Of a stretch of 64,000 bases of DNA, positions 52,545-62,265 are shown piece after piece (the stretch's first letter is position 1; the number at the start of each line of letters is the position of its first letter). The notes under the pieces were generated by a model. That model had not been told where the DNA came from, did not search any database, and saw nothing but the letters and a program-made list of their open reading frames with translations. Location of the stretch: positions 1 through 64,000 of the forward strand of contig CAWJEX010000006.1 of the NCBI GenBank assembly GCA_963841995.1, read 5' to 3'. This DNA is from DATDPM01 sp963841995 (GTDB lineage: Bacteria > Pseudomonadota > Alphaproteobacteria > DATDPM01). Made by a program: the position numbers and the translations under genes.

Positions 52545-53680
52545 ATGTTCGATCGCATCCTGCCGATCCTTATCAAAGAGTTTATCGAGCTCAAGCGTGA
52601 CAAATGGCAGCGCTTCCGCCTCATCGTGCCGCCGCTCGTCCAAATGCTGGTCTTTGGGTACGCGGCAACCTTCGAAGTCTACCACGTATCAACTATCGTC
52701 CTCGATCGTGACCAGACCATGGAAAGCCGCGACCTGATTTCGCATTTTTCGTTCACGGGCCAATTCGATATTGTCAAAGACGCTATGACCGACGCCGAGA
52801 TCGAAAACGCCATCAATAACAGCGATGCCGCTGTCGCGATCGTCATTCACCCAGGATTTGCCGCATTGCTGCGCAAAGGGCAGCCGGCGCCGATCCAGGT
52901 TATCGTGGATGGAACCAACTCGAACACCGCCTTGATCTCGCTTGGCTATCTCAATCTCATTGTGGCCCAGTATTCGCAGGATTACGCCGCAGAGCTGATG
53001 AATCATGGCCATGGACAAGACGGCGCGAAACCAGTTCAGGTGACGCTCGAACAGCGTCCTTGGTACAATCCCAATCTTAACGGCCGTTGGTTCTTCGTGC
53101 CGGGCGTTATCGGCACCTTGACGCTGGTCGTGATTATAAATCTCACTGCCTCGGCGATTGTGCGCGAGCGCGAGGCTGGCACGCTCGAGCAAATCATGGT
53201 GTCGCCAATCCGTCCTTCCGAGTTCATCCTCGGCAAGACCTTGCCATTCTTCATCGTCGGAATGGCCGAAGTCGCTCTAGTCGCCGTTTTCGGCACATTG
53301 TGGTTCGACATCCCCTTCGTCGGCAATCCGCTGATTCTGCTTCTGGGGACCGCGTTATTCCTCCTAAGCACACTCGGGTTGGGAACTTCCTCATCTCAAC
53401 GGTTTGCAAAACGGAGCAGCAAGCCTTCGCCTCGAATTTTTTTGTCATCAACCCGATGTTCACCCTGTCCGGGTTTGCCTTTCCGATCGCCAGCATGCCA
53501 AAACCGCTGCAGTGGCTCACCTACCTGGACCCCTTACGTTATTATCTGGTCGTGATCCGCGCGACTTTTCTCAAGGGCGTGGGGCTCGATGCACTGTGGC
53601 CAAGCATGCTGGGCATGGCCATTCTGGGCCTCGGACTTCTCACGATCAGCATTCTTCGCTTCCGTAAATCCCTCGACTGA
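52545..53680 (+). pseudogene. ABC-2 type permease (YbhR-like), one frame break
   Basis: About 378 residues if repaired. 'LIKEFIELKRDKWQRFRLIV' start, periplasmic loop with 'VIVDGTNSNTALISLGYLNL', then 'VREREAGTLEQIMVSPIRPS'. Near 53382 the frame moves by -1: '..LGLGTSS' versus 'NFLISTVCKTEQQAFASNFF', and continues through 'TLSGFAFPIASMPKPLQWLT' to the stop. Paralogous to the preceding permease. With HlyD and both permeases broken but the ATPases intact, the exporter would not work as written. Confidence 0.85.
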
Positions 53681-53710
53681 GATGTTTGTGCGGAGGATGT
53701 CGAAGGATGC

Positions 53711-53872
53711 ATGCATATTTGGCAATTGCGATCGCTAGGATTCCCAGCCCTCTACGTGACGGCCACAGGGCAGCGCGTCGTCGTTCTACGGGTGTTTGTC
53801 AAGAGGACACCGAAGACCCCCAACCGTGAAATCGCACTGGCCATGCAAAGGGCAAAGGAGTTGCACCAATGA
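53711..53872 (+). pseudogene. HigB-type (Gp49-like) toxin, 5'-truncated
   Basis: Reads 'MHIWQLRSLGFPALYVTATG', 'QRVVVLRVFVKRTPKTPNRE' and 'IALAMQRAKELHQ' to a stop overlapping the next start (ATGA). The first helix and strand of the toxin are missing. Second HigB family member in the window. Confidence 0.7.
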
Positions 53873-54180
53873 CCAAGGTAAGAGACTTGCACCGCAAATG
53901 GATGAAGGAGCCAGACTACCGGCTCGCCTACGAAGGTTTGGCCGATGAATTCGACGTGGCAAGAGCCATGATCGAGGCCAGGACCAGCGCCGGACTTTCG
54001 CAGAGTCAGCTTGCCCGCCGCACGAAAACGTCGCAGTCCTACATCGCCCGCATCGAGAGCGGCAAGGTGCGCGTTGGCGCAAGGAATCCGGCGGGATTGA
54101 TCTTGAACAGCCCGGCGGATGAAGGACCTGGAGAAGGAGAATGCATGCCTGGGCCGGCTGGTTGCCGACTTGTCGCTTGA
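53869..54180 (+). pseudogene. HigA-type XRE antitoxin, 3'-truncated into IS debris
   Basis: The N-terminus 'MTKVRDLHRKWMKEPDYRLA', 'YEGLADEFDVARAMIEARTS' and the HTH 'AGLSQSQLARRTKTSQSYIA' followed by 'RIESGKVRVG' match a full HigA/XRE antitoxin. The expected C-terminal dimerisation part is replaced from about 54085 by IS3-derived sequence read out of frame. So both genes of this TA module are damaged. Confidence 0.72.
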
Positions 54181-54222
54181 GAAGCAGGTGTTGATGGACA
54201 TTTCCTCGGGAAACTTGCCCCG
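54104..54222 (+). pseudogene. IS3-family OrfA C-terminal fragment
   Basis: Reads 'ARRMKDLEKENACLGRLVAD' and 'LSLEKQVLMDISSGNL', the Leu-zipper end of IS3-type OrfA proteins. Overlaps the truncated antitoxin frame, marking where an IS insertion and deletion cut it. Confidence 0.7.
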
Positions 54223-54269
54223 AACGGCGGCGGTAGGCGGCGGCGCGGGACCCTCAACTGCGTTGATAG

Positions 54270-54297
54270 GATCGGTAAGTTTCCCGTTTTCGAGCCC
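54270..54297. repeat. dispersed repeat, 'TAAGTTTCCCGTTTTCGAGCCC' family, copy 3
   Basis: GATCGGTAAGTTTCCCGTTT then TCGAGCCC. Same orientation as the copies at 20198 and 26196. Next to the duplicated flank of the HNH-like gene. Confidence 0.6.
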
Positions 54298-54377
54298 CAG
54301 CGCCGATCTCACTGTTCTTGAAATGCAGCGGCGCATCGATCCCTTAAAATCGAAGCGCCGCTTGAAATCACGTCTTC

Positions 54378-54777
54378 TCAGTTGCCGACGTATTTCTTGT
54401 AGGCCGCGATCCAATCGGTGGCGATTGCGCGCCGGCTTCTTTTAAATCAATCTCGCCGTCGCAGACCATTGCGTGCAAACGGTCTTCGAGCCTGTCTTTG
54501 ACATGCGCCTTCCAGGGCTCCGTTTCGAAAGACTGCGGCCAAAGATTCTTGATGTCGTTGCTGCCGCCAGCTCCAGGCTGAAGAGATGGTCGATGTCGTA
54601 TTTGTCCGGACGATTCTTTGCGATTCCATATTCGAGATACACGCGCCGCTTCAGCGAGCCCTCGACGTGCCGGACCGAATGCGTATGGCCCGGCTGACAG
54701 ATTTGCTTCTTGCCAACGTTGAGAACGGCGCCCGCACCAGAGCAAAAGTTATTCGGCAAAAAGTCTTTTAATATCAA
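54378..54777 (-). pseudogene. HNH-endonuclease-like protein, two frame breaks
   Basis: Pieces in three frames give one protein of about 130 residues. The first is 'QICQPGHTHSVRHVEGSLKR' then 'KNRPDKYDIDHLFSLEL'. The second is 'GAGGSNDIKNLWPQSFETEP' and 'WKAHVKDRLEDRLHAMVCDG'. The third is 'RAIATDWIAAYKKYVGN' to the stop. 'YDIDHLFSLELGGSNDIKNL' fits an HNH (beta-beta-alpha metal) nuclease core. Start unclear (54777 used). A copy of its 3' end with downstream flank lies at 22390-22530 in opposite orientation. Confidence 0.65.
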
Positions 54778-54960
54778 TGACTTACGACCAGAGGGGAGCT
54801 GGAATCGCAGATTTCCCCAAGTCGGTCAAGGATTTCAGCGATGCCGAGCCCCTAATTTCGACGCTTGTGTCACACTTCTGTGCGTTTCCCCCAATGTCGT
54901 ATAAATCATACCTGACAAAATTAAAAGCTTATGTAAGGTGAGGTACAAAAGCTGCCAATT

Positions 54961-55535
54961 TCACCGCGATGAAAGGCTGTGCCTCTCGGAAATCAGATTC
55001 GGCAATACTGATGGTAGAGCCCGCCGAGAAGTCGAGACCGCGGCCATATCGCTTGACCGCTGAATCGGTCGGCCTATGGGCGTGTCCTTGCCAAACCAGA
55101 GATGAGTCCGGAGTTGATTGTAATCGCCGCATACGATTTGAGGATCCAGCGCAGGTGGGTCTCGCCGAGGAAAATCACATGATCCAAACAGTTCCTTTGG
55201 ATCGAGCCAATGAGCCGGTCTGCGCATGCGTTCTGGCAAGGTGATCTTGGCGCGGTCGGGTGGTCGTGGATGCCCATGGCCCGGAGCCACTGTCTGACGC
55301 TGTCGCCACAGGCTGCGTCTCGATCCCTGATGAAATATCGAGGGCGCACTCCCACAGAAGGGCTTGCGTGATCCGGCGCGCGATCGATTCCACCGTCGGA
55401 TGAGAAGTGATGCCGAAGACCCGCCGATCGAGGTTGGTAAGCCTCGGTTTCTTTGGCGCCGCAGAACACTGCGTTGGTGCCGAAGCACGAGGTTCTCGGC
55501 CTCAAGCTCGCGCTCGGCTTGAGTTTCGCCGCCAA
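54961..55535 (-). pseudogene. IS integrase-core transposase fragment
   Basis: Reads 'RPRYFIRDRDAACGDSVRQW', 'LRAMGIHDHPTAPRSPCQNA', 'CADRLIGSIQRNCLDHVIFL' (second D and E of the DDE site), then shifts frame near 55110 to 'THLWFGKDTPIGRPIQRSSD' and ends 'HSLSSR'. The N-terminal HTH and first catalytic Asp are missing. Related to IS481/IS3-type integrase-core elements of alphaproteobacteria. Confidence 0.72.
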
Positions 55536-55734
55536 AAGATGGGCTAGGGACTTAAGGCAATCCCGTATCGCGGCGGATTACCCAATCTGCGGCTTCTTGC
55601 TGACGCGGATCGGATTTCCGACAAACAACGGACGCGCCCATCGCTGGCCGAACGTTCCATTGATCAGGATCAAAGCGCCCGCTCCCGTTTGCGGCAGACT
55701 GTATCCTAAAATTCGTCGTTCGGGGAGGGACGCC
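55536..55734. other. upstream region of ppsA
   Basis: Holds the FNR-type box at 55660-55673. On the minus strand a 20-residue scrap (DPRQQEAADWVIRRDTG) resembles the N-terminus of FecR proteins, too short to call. Confidence 0.4.
55660..55673. promoter_or_regulatory. FNR/FixK-type box upstream of ppsA
   Basis: TTGATCAGGATCAA, exact TTGAT-N4-ATCAA, 62 bp before the PEP-synthase start. The best match to the FixK/FNR consensus in the window. Confidence 0.75.
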
Positions 55735-58174
55735 ATGCCCGCTCAAAGCTATGTCCGGTGGTTCCGCGATATTCGGCTCGACGCCGTCCCGCTGGTCGGC
55801 GGCAAAAACGCCTCGCTTGGCGAGCTTTATTCCAGCTTGTCTGCCTCGGGCGTCAAAGTGCCGAATGGATTTGCCCTCACTGCAGCGGCCTATCGCGAGG
55901 CGCTGGCATTGGCGGGCGCTGGAGACCGGCTCCATCGACTATTGGACGGGCTCGACAAGTCGGATGTCGAGCGGCTCGCTCGGCGGGCCGCCGAGGCGCG
56001 CCAGATCGTCTATGAAGCGACCGCCGGCGATGTGCTACGCCAGCAGATCGCCGAACTCCTATCGCGCGTTGGAACAGGAATACGGCGCCGGCCTGGCCGT
56101 GGCGGTTCGAAGCTCCGCAACCGCCGAAGATCTCCCAAACGCCAGTTTTGCCGGTCAGCACGATAGTTTCCTCAATGTCCGCGGCGAGGCGGATCTATTT
56201 GAGGCGTGTCGACGCTGCTTCGCATCAATCTTCACCGATCGGGCGATCGTCTACCGCATGGACAACGGCTTCGACCATTTCAAGGTCGCGCTCTCGGTGG
56301 GCGTGATGAAGATGGTCCGTTCCGATCTTGCTTCCAGTGGCGTGGTCTTCACGCTCGATACCGAATCCGGCTTTCGCGACGTGGTATTCATCACGGGCGT
56401 CTATGGGCTCGGCGAAAACATCGTGCAGGGCCGCGCGGATCCGGACGAGTTTTATGTACACAAGCCCACTTTCAAACAAGGATTTCGCGCCGTGCTGCGC
56501 CGCTCGCTCGGCAAGAAGCAGCTTCGCATGGTCTATGCCGAGGGACACATCGGCTACACGACGCGTAACGTGCAGACGCAAGATGAGGAGCGCCAGCGCT
56601 TTTGTCTGACGGATGCAGAGGTGCTGAAGCTCGCGAGCGATGCCATCGTGATCGAAGACCATTATTCGACAAAGTCCGGCCACCCAATGCCGATGGATAT
56701 CGAATGGGCGAAGGACGGCGGCGACAGCCAGATCTACATTATCCAGGCGCGGCCGGAAACCGTTGCTTCGCGCCGATCGTCAAATTTCTTCGAAACCTAT
56801 ACGCTTGATGGGACCGGTCCTGTGCTCGCAACAGGGCGCGCCGTCGGCGAGAAGATCGCAGCCGGAAGCGCTCGGGTGGTTTCAAATCTTCACGATCTCG
56901 CCTCGTTTCATCCCGGTGAGGTGCTCGTCGCCGATGCAACGAGCCCGGACTGGGAACCGGTGATGAAAACGGCTGCAGCGGTCGTGACGAACCGCGGCGG
57001 TCGGACCTGTCATGCCGCCATCGTTGCGCGCGAGCTGGGCGTGCCCGCCGTGGTCGGCGCCGAGGATGCGACGCGGAAGATCGCGAACGGCCGCACCGTC
57101 ACCGTGTCTTGTGCCGAAGGCGATATCGGCCACGTCTATGACGGAAGTATCCCGTTCAAGGCCACGCGGGTTCCCTTGAGCGCGATTGCGCGTCCGCACA
57201 CCGAGACCATGGTAAACCTTGGCAACCCCGATCTCGCTTTTCGCACCGCGATGATGCCCAATGACGGGGTGGGATTGGCGCGCATGGAATTCATCATCAG
57301 CGAGTATATCGGGGTGCATCCCATGGCGCTTGTCCATCCGCAGAAGGTAACGTCGACCGAGGCGAAGCGGGCGATCGCCCGGCTCACGCGCGGTTATGAG
57401 CGTCCCAGCGATTTCTTCGTCGAGAGGCTGGCCGAAGGCGTCGGCACCATTGCGGCGGCCTTTTACCCAAAGCCGGTGATCGTGCGCCTTTCCGATTTCA
57501 AGACCAATGAATACGCGAGTCTTCTCGGCGGCGCGGATTTCGAACCGAAAGAGGCAAACCCGATGCTCGGCTTTCGTGGCGCCTCGCGCTATGCTCATCC
57601 GGCCTATGCCGAGGGCTTTGCGCTCGAATGCGCCGCGTTGCACCGGGTGCGCGAGACAATGGGGCTGACAAATCTGCGCATCATGATCCCCTTCTGCCGC
57701 CGGGTCGAAGAGGCCCAGCGCGTGATCGAGGCGATGGCCCAGAACGGCTTGAAACGCGGCGACAACGGGCTTGAAGTTTATATGATGTGTGAAATCCCCA
57801 ACAACGTGATCCAGATCGAGGCCTTCGCAAAGCTGTTCGATGGCTTCTCGATCGGTTCGAACGATCTGACGCAGCTTACGCTCGGCGTGGATCGAGATTC
57901 GGAGATCGTGGCGTTCGATTTCGACGAGCGCGATCCCGGGATGCTGGAGATGCTCCGGCTCGCAGTTACGGGTGCCAAGCGGAGCCATCGACACGTCGGC
58001 ATTTGCGGCGAGGCTCCTGCAAATTACCCGGAAATTGCGCGGTTCCTCACCGAACTTGGCATCGATTCGATCAGCGTCAATCCTGGAAGCTTGCTGCGGA
58101 CGATGGAAGTCGCGCGCGACGCCGAGCGCGAGCAGGCCGGGCGGCCGCCACGACCGGCAAACACACCGCGCTAG
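55735..58174 (+). pseudogene. ppsA: phosphoenolpyruvate synthase, one frame break
   Basis: About 812 residues if repaired. Converts pyruvate and ATP to PEP, AMP and phosphate. N-terminal nucleotide-binding part 'LVGGKNASLGELYSSLSASG' reads from 55735; a +1 shift near 56060 leads to 'ALEQEYGAGLAVAVRSSATA' and the rest. Catalytic His is in 'GGRTCHAAIVARELGVPAVV'. The PEP/pyruvate barrel shows 'IPFCRRVEEAQRVIEAM', 'FSIGSNDLTQLTLGVDRD' and 'GICGEAPA'. FNR-type box upstream, and glycogen genes downstream on the opposite strand, fit a role in carbon storage under low oxygen. Confidence 0.9.
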
Positions 58175-58279
58175 CGAGGACTGCTAAATGGCGCGGAACT
58201 CTGACTTTCGCCATCCAAGCTAGACCCTGGCGGATCGCAAAATCCGCCAATGGGCCGAAGCCGTTGCAAGCCGGGCTTA

Positions 58280-59329
58280 GAGCGGGATGATTTTTAGCTG
58301 AATCGATTGGGGATTCCCGAGTCAGGGGATCTATGATTCAACCTTCTGGCTGGAGTGGAGGCCAGGAGGTATGGCGAAACCCTATTCTATCGATCTTCGC
58401 GAGCGTGTTGTTTCAGCGGTTGAGAAGGGCGGCCTGTCGCGGCACCAGGCGGCGGCACGATTTGAGCTCGGGGTCAGTACGGTGATCAAGTGGGTCCGGC
58501 GGTTCCGGGAGACGGGGAGCATGGCGCCGGGCAAGATGGGCGGGCACAAGCCGAAGGCCATTCGAGGCGAGCACCACATCTTTCTGGTGCAACGGATCAA
58601 GGAACGAGACTTCACGCTGCGCGGGCTGGTGGCCGAACTCGCCGAGCGCGGCCTCAAGGTCGACTATCGGTCGGTCTGGAACTTCGTCCATGCCGAGAAG
58701 CTGAGTTTTAAAAAAAACGGTCCTCGCCAGCGAACAGGATCGTCCCGACGTCGCGCGAAGGCGTGAGCAGTGGGCAAAGTATCAGAACCGGATTGAACCT
58801 GAGCGCTTGGTATTCATCGACGAAACCTGGACCAAGACCAACATGGCGCCGCTCAGGGGATGGGCGCCGCAGGGCAGGAGGCTCAGGGCCAAGGCTCCTT
58901 ACGGCCACTGGAAAACCATGACGTTCTTGGCGGCGCTGCGCCACGATCACATCGATGCGCCATGGCTCATCGACGGTCCGATCAATGGCGAAAGATTCCG
59001 GGTCTATGTCGAGAAAGTCCTCGTCCCCACCCTGAGGCCCGGCGACATCGTTATCATGGACAATCTCGGCAGCCATCGGGGAAGAGCCATTCGCCGAGCC
59101 ATCCGATCGGCCGGCGCCAAGCTGTTCCTCCTGCCAAAATATTCGCCAGACCTCAATCCCATCGAACAGGTGTTTGCCAAGCTCAAGCACCTGTTGCGCA
59201 AGGCGGCCGCGCGTACCATCGAAGCCGTCTGTGCCAGCATTGGCCAACTCCTCGACGCCTTCACACCCCAGGAGTGCGCCAACTACTTCAGAAACGCCGG
59301 CTATGGGCTAACCTGAAATCATCCCGCTC
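58280..59329 (+). mobile_element. IS630-family insertion sequence
   Basis: Inverted ends GAGCGGGATGATTT (58280) and AAATCATCCCGCTC (to 59329), flanked on both sides by the TA dinucleotide (58278-58279 and 59330-59331), as expected for IS630/Tc1-type insertion at TA. Carries one transposase gene. Its right end abuts the truncated glk gene. Confidence 0.88.
58371..59316 (+). CDS. IS630-family transposase, two frames joined at an A8 run
   Basis: The first frame (MAKPYSIDLRERVVSAVEKG) carries the winged HTH to 'NFVHAEKLSFKKN'. At A8 (58710-58717) the coding continues in the +1 frame: 'TVLASEQDRPDVARRREQWA', then the DDE core with D in 'VFIDETWTKTNMAPL', D in 'DIVIMDNLGSHRG' and E in 'YSPDLNPIEQVFAKLKH'. 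IS630 elements often need slippage at such A-runs to make full transposase, so this may be programmed rather than a defect. AGGAGG precedes the ATG. Confidence 0.85.
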
Positions 59330-59331
59330 TA

Positions 59332-60029
59332 GAGCGTTCTTCGATGCCGCAGCGGGTCGATCGGCAAGCGGATCGGCCCGTGCATATAGGAAGGGCGAGC
59401 GCATCCATTGTAGCGCTCCGCCATGCATTGGACAGGCATGGCCGAGGCGATCGTCATATCGCGCGCGTGAACCACGTCATCGGCGTTGGGAAGCGATGCA
59501 TGGCCGCCTTCACCGCAAGGGCGCGCAGCGATGGCCGTGGCCGGCACCAAGCATGCAACTCCGAGGCCGGTGCCGGGGCCCAGAACCGCGATCGGCCGGT
59601 CGGGCGCCGCGGCGCCAACCCCGATCGGGACAATGTCTGTCGAGCCGAGCCGCGGTATCGCCCAGGCAGTAGCCTCGAAACCATTGGTCAAGGAAACCGA
59701 GGAAAAGCCGAAGGCCTCGCGAATGGTCTCCGCGTCAATTTTCAGGGGCTGTTGGTAGGGACACTCTGGCCGTCTCTCACCGGCCCAGCGACAGCGAGCA
59801 GCGCATGACGCACTTGGCTCCCGTGCGGTTCGGCTGCGAGACAGGTGCCGATCGCGTCGAGCAGGTTCTTGTAGCTTGCAGTCGGACTGGATTTGACCGG
59901 CCCGACGATCCCTCGGTCGCAAAGAGCGAAGCGAAGATTGGTGCCAACAATGTCGCCCAACAGCACTGGATTGCGGTTGCGCGCGGCGAGGATGGCACGG
60001 CGGCGCACGTCTGAAGCGCGGGAATGCAC
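59332..60029 (-). pseudogene. glk: glucokinase, frameshifted and 3'-truncated by the IS630 element
   Basis: Starts (GTG 60029, by homology) and reads 'NPVLLGDIVGTNLRFALCDR' (phosphate-binding motif, normally D-I-G-G-T-N), then 'LLAVAGPVRDGQSVPTN'. Near 59760 the frame shifts to 'IDAETIREAFGFSSVSLTNG', 'FEATAWAIPRLGSTDIVPIG' and 'AVLGPGTGLGVACLVPA', followed by 'GEGGHASLPNADD'. The C-terminal third is lost at the IS630 end. It would phosphorylate glucose released by malQ. It lies directly after malQ. Confidence 0.82.
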
Positions 60030-60033
60030 GCGC

Positions 60034-62265
60034 TTAGGCCGGTGCCGGCGCCGAAGGCCGCTGCGTGCGCAGAAGCCGCGCCAAAGAGATGATCCGGGCA
60101 TCAACGGCCAGATCGTCGCTGCTGATGGGGAGCTTGCAGCGCCAGTTAGGATGCTCGTCCACCGTTCCCGGCAAGTTCGTCTGGACCTCGACGCCCAGAA
60201 CATCCTCCGGCTGCATCATCAAGAGCCGACTGGCTGTTCGCGCCAGAAAAGCATAGACGGCTTCGACGAGCTCCTGCGTCGCCGCGGCGGGAATGGCCTT
60301 GTCGTTGGCTTGAGACCATAGCCCTGCGGCCTGCAAGGCAGCGATCAGCGCTAGACGCGCCCGTTCTCTTTCCCGCCGCGCGGTCTGCTCCATCGCAGGG
60401 TTCGGGAACAGACCGAGCCCGGCGCGGACATCGATGTCGCGGCCGCGCCAAAAGCCCGCGAACGGCGGAAGGTCGTGACTCCCGACGGCGACCTGCGATA
60501 GGGGAGGATACTGATCTGGAGAGCGAAAATTCCCATCGGCGTCGTGCTCGAAATAGAGCAGACGGCAGGAGAGAATGCATGCTTCCTGGAGTCGCTCCCT
60601 GAGCCCTTCGGGCACCGTTCCCAAATCTTCGCCGACGACGGCGCAGCGCGCCCTCTGGCTTTCAAGGGCGGTGATTGCGAGAAAATCGGCGAGCGGATAT
60701 CGCACGTAGCCGCCTTCGGCCGCGGTGGCGTTCTCCGGTATCCAGAAGAGGCGCGTGAAGCCGAGGATGTGATCGATGCGCAGCGCGCCGGCGTGCCTCA
60801 TGTTACTGCGGAGGACTTCAATGAAGGGGCGGTAGGCCTCTTCCCGCAAGCCGATCGGATCGAATGGCGGCAGACCCCAATTTTGCCCGTTCACGTTGAA
60901 GGGGTCGGGTGGTGCGCCCATGGAGGCTGCCAAGGCGAGGCTGCGCTGGTCCAGCCAGGCATCGGCACCGTGTGGGTCGGAGCCCAAAGCGAGATCGCGA
61001 TAGAGGCCTATGGGCATCCTGTGCTCGGCTGCTTTAGCGGCCGCGACCGCCATCTGGCGGTCCGCCTCCCATTGGAGATATTGGAAAAACAGAAGACGGT
61101 CCGCGTGATCGCGGCGGAATTGCGTCACGGCCGCGGAGCCAGGGTCGCGATAATCCGGCGGCCAATCGCGCCACGAAAGGTGCCCGGTCCGCCCGCGTCG
61201 AAAGTGCTCGGAGAGTGCCTCGAAGGCGGCGAAGGTCTCCAGCGCTGCACCCCGCTGTTGCTGAAAACGGCGGAAGGCGGTGGCGCGATCCCCGCCGCGA
61301 TTGAGTTCGGTCTCCCGGAAAACTGCGTAGAGCATCTCGAAGACCGGAAACTTCAGAGCGGCGACACGTGCGTGATCGACCAGCTGACTACGCCGGAGCG
61401 CGGCCCGCTCGCCTTGGAACGCGGGGTCGGCCAATAGTCGGCGTGCGGCGTCGCAGGCATCGAGCTCGGGAACGGCGCTTATCTCGATATAGAGCGGATT
61501 CAAGAACGCGCGAGCCGATGGCGAATAGGGGCTGGCATGGGCGGGATTGCCGGTGAAGAGCGCGTTCGTGGGATTGAGGCCCACCGCTCCAGCGCCAAGT
61601 GATGCAGCGGCACCAACGAAGCGGCCAAGGTCGCCGAAATCCCCTATCCCCCAGCTGCGGCGGCCCGCCAGGCCATAAAGCTGCAAAGCGAAGCCCCAGA
61701 TTCCCGGCGGTCGCGCGAGTGCCTCGGGCAGGTAGCACCGCGCCGGCGCGCTGATGAGCGAGGTCGTGCCCTGCAGTGAGCTCCTCGCCCCTTCTACCGT
61801 CAGATCGAGGCGATGATAACCCAAGGGAAGCCCGAGCGGCAGATTCAGCCGCCGCCGCTCGATCGCTCTTCCGTCATGCGCTGTCCGACCCGTGAGCGGA
61901 AGCTGGTTGGGTCCGACGGCGCCGCTACGCACGGTTCCGTCTTCCCCGGTGATGGTCCAGGAGACCAGCCCGTCCGCCAGGTCCGCGGGATGATTGAACG
62001 AGACCGCGCCATCTTCGCCATGGAAGGCCGAAAGCACCGATACTGGAGTGACGACTTGCTGCCATGTGGACGCCTCAAGAGCGGCCAAGCTGGCAACGCG
62101 CTCGGATTCCGTCTCGACCCGGAACCCCATCGCCGCAAGCAGGGCGCATGTTGAATCCGGCGATAGCTCGTGACGATGGCCCCAAATGTCGTGGTAATGA
62201 GGCTCGATGCCCGCGAGGGAGGCGAGACGATCGAGCGTCGCCGATTCATTCATCACGCGGCTCAT
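60034..62265 (-). CDS. malQ: 4-alpha-glucanotransferase (amylomaltase, GH77)
   Basis: 743 residues. Transfers maltodextrin segments and releases glucose. GH77 catalytic residues: nucleophile Asp in 'GALRIDHILGFTRLFW', acid/base Glu in 'AVVGEDLGTVPEGLRERL' and third Asp in 'GSHDLPPFAGFWRGRDI'. A long N-terminal domain of about 180 residues precedes the barrel, as in bacterial MalQ. Start ATG at 62265 or 62253, inside the end of glgX (20-bp overlap), implying coupling. Intact. Operon order is glgX-malQ-glk on the minus strand. Confidence 0.95.
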   Translation of the reverse strand: MSRVMNESATLDRLASLAGIEPHYHDIWGHRHELSPDSTCALLAAMGFRVETESERVASLAALEASTWQQVVTPVSVLSAFHGEDGAVSFNHPADLADGLVSWTITGEDGTVRSGAVGPNQLPLTGRTAHDGRAIERRRLNLPLGLPLGYHRLDLTVEGARSSLQGTTSLISAPARCYLPEALARPPGIWGFALQLYGLAGRRSWGIGDFGDLGRFVGAAASLGAGAVGLNPTNALFTGNPAHASPYSPSARAFLNPLYIEISAVPELDACDAARRLLADPAFQGERAALRRSQLVDHARVAALKFPVFEMLYAVFRETELNRGGDRATAFRRFQQQRGAALETFAAFEALSEHFRRGRTGHLSWRDWPPDYRDPGSAAVTQFRRDHADRLLFFQYLQWEADRQMAVAAAKAAEHRMPIGLYRDLALGSDPHGADAWLDQRSLALAASMGAPPDPFNVNGQNWGLPPFDPIGLREEAYRPFIEVLRSNMRHAGALRIDHILGFTRLFWIPENATAAEGGYVRYPLADFLAITALESQRARCAVVGEDLGTVPEGLRERLQEACILSCRLLYFEHDADGNFRSPDQYPPLSQVAVGSHDLPPFAGFWRGRDIDVRAGLGLFPNPAMEQTARRERERARLALIAALQAAGLWSQANDKAIPAAATQELVEAVYAFLARTASRLLMMQPEDVLGVEVQTNLPGTVDEHPNWRCKLPISSDDLAVDARIISLARLLRTQRPSAPAPA

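Noticed and set aside
55552..55610. FecR-like N-terminal scrap on the minus strand (EAADWVIRRDTG)
   Set aside because: Only about 15-20 residues; could be chance.
56882..57994. 370-codon minus-strand frame inside ppsA
   Set aside because: Antisense shadow of a conserved gene.
60544..61437. 297-codon plus-strand frame inside malQ
   Set aside because: Antisense shadow; malQ carries all catalytic motifs.
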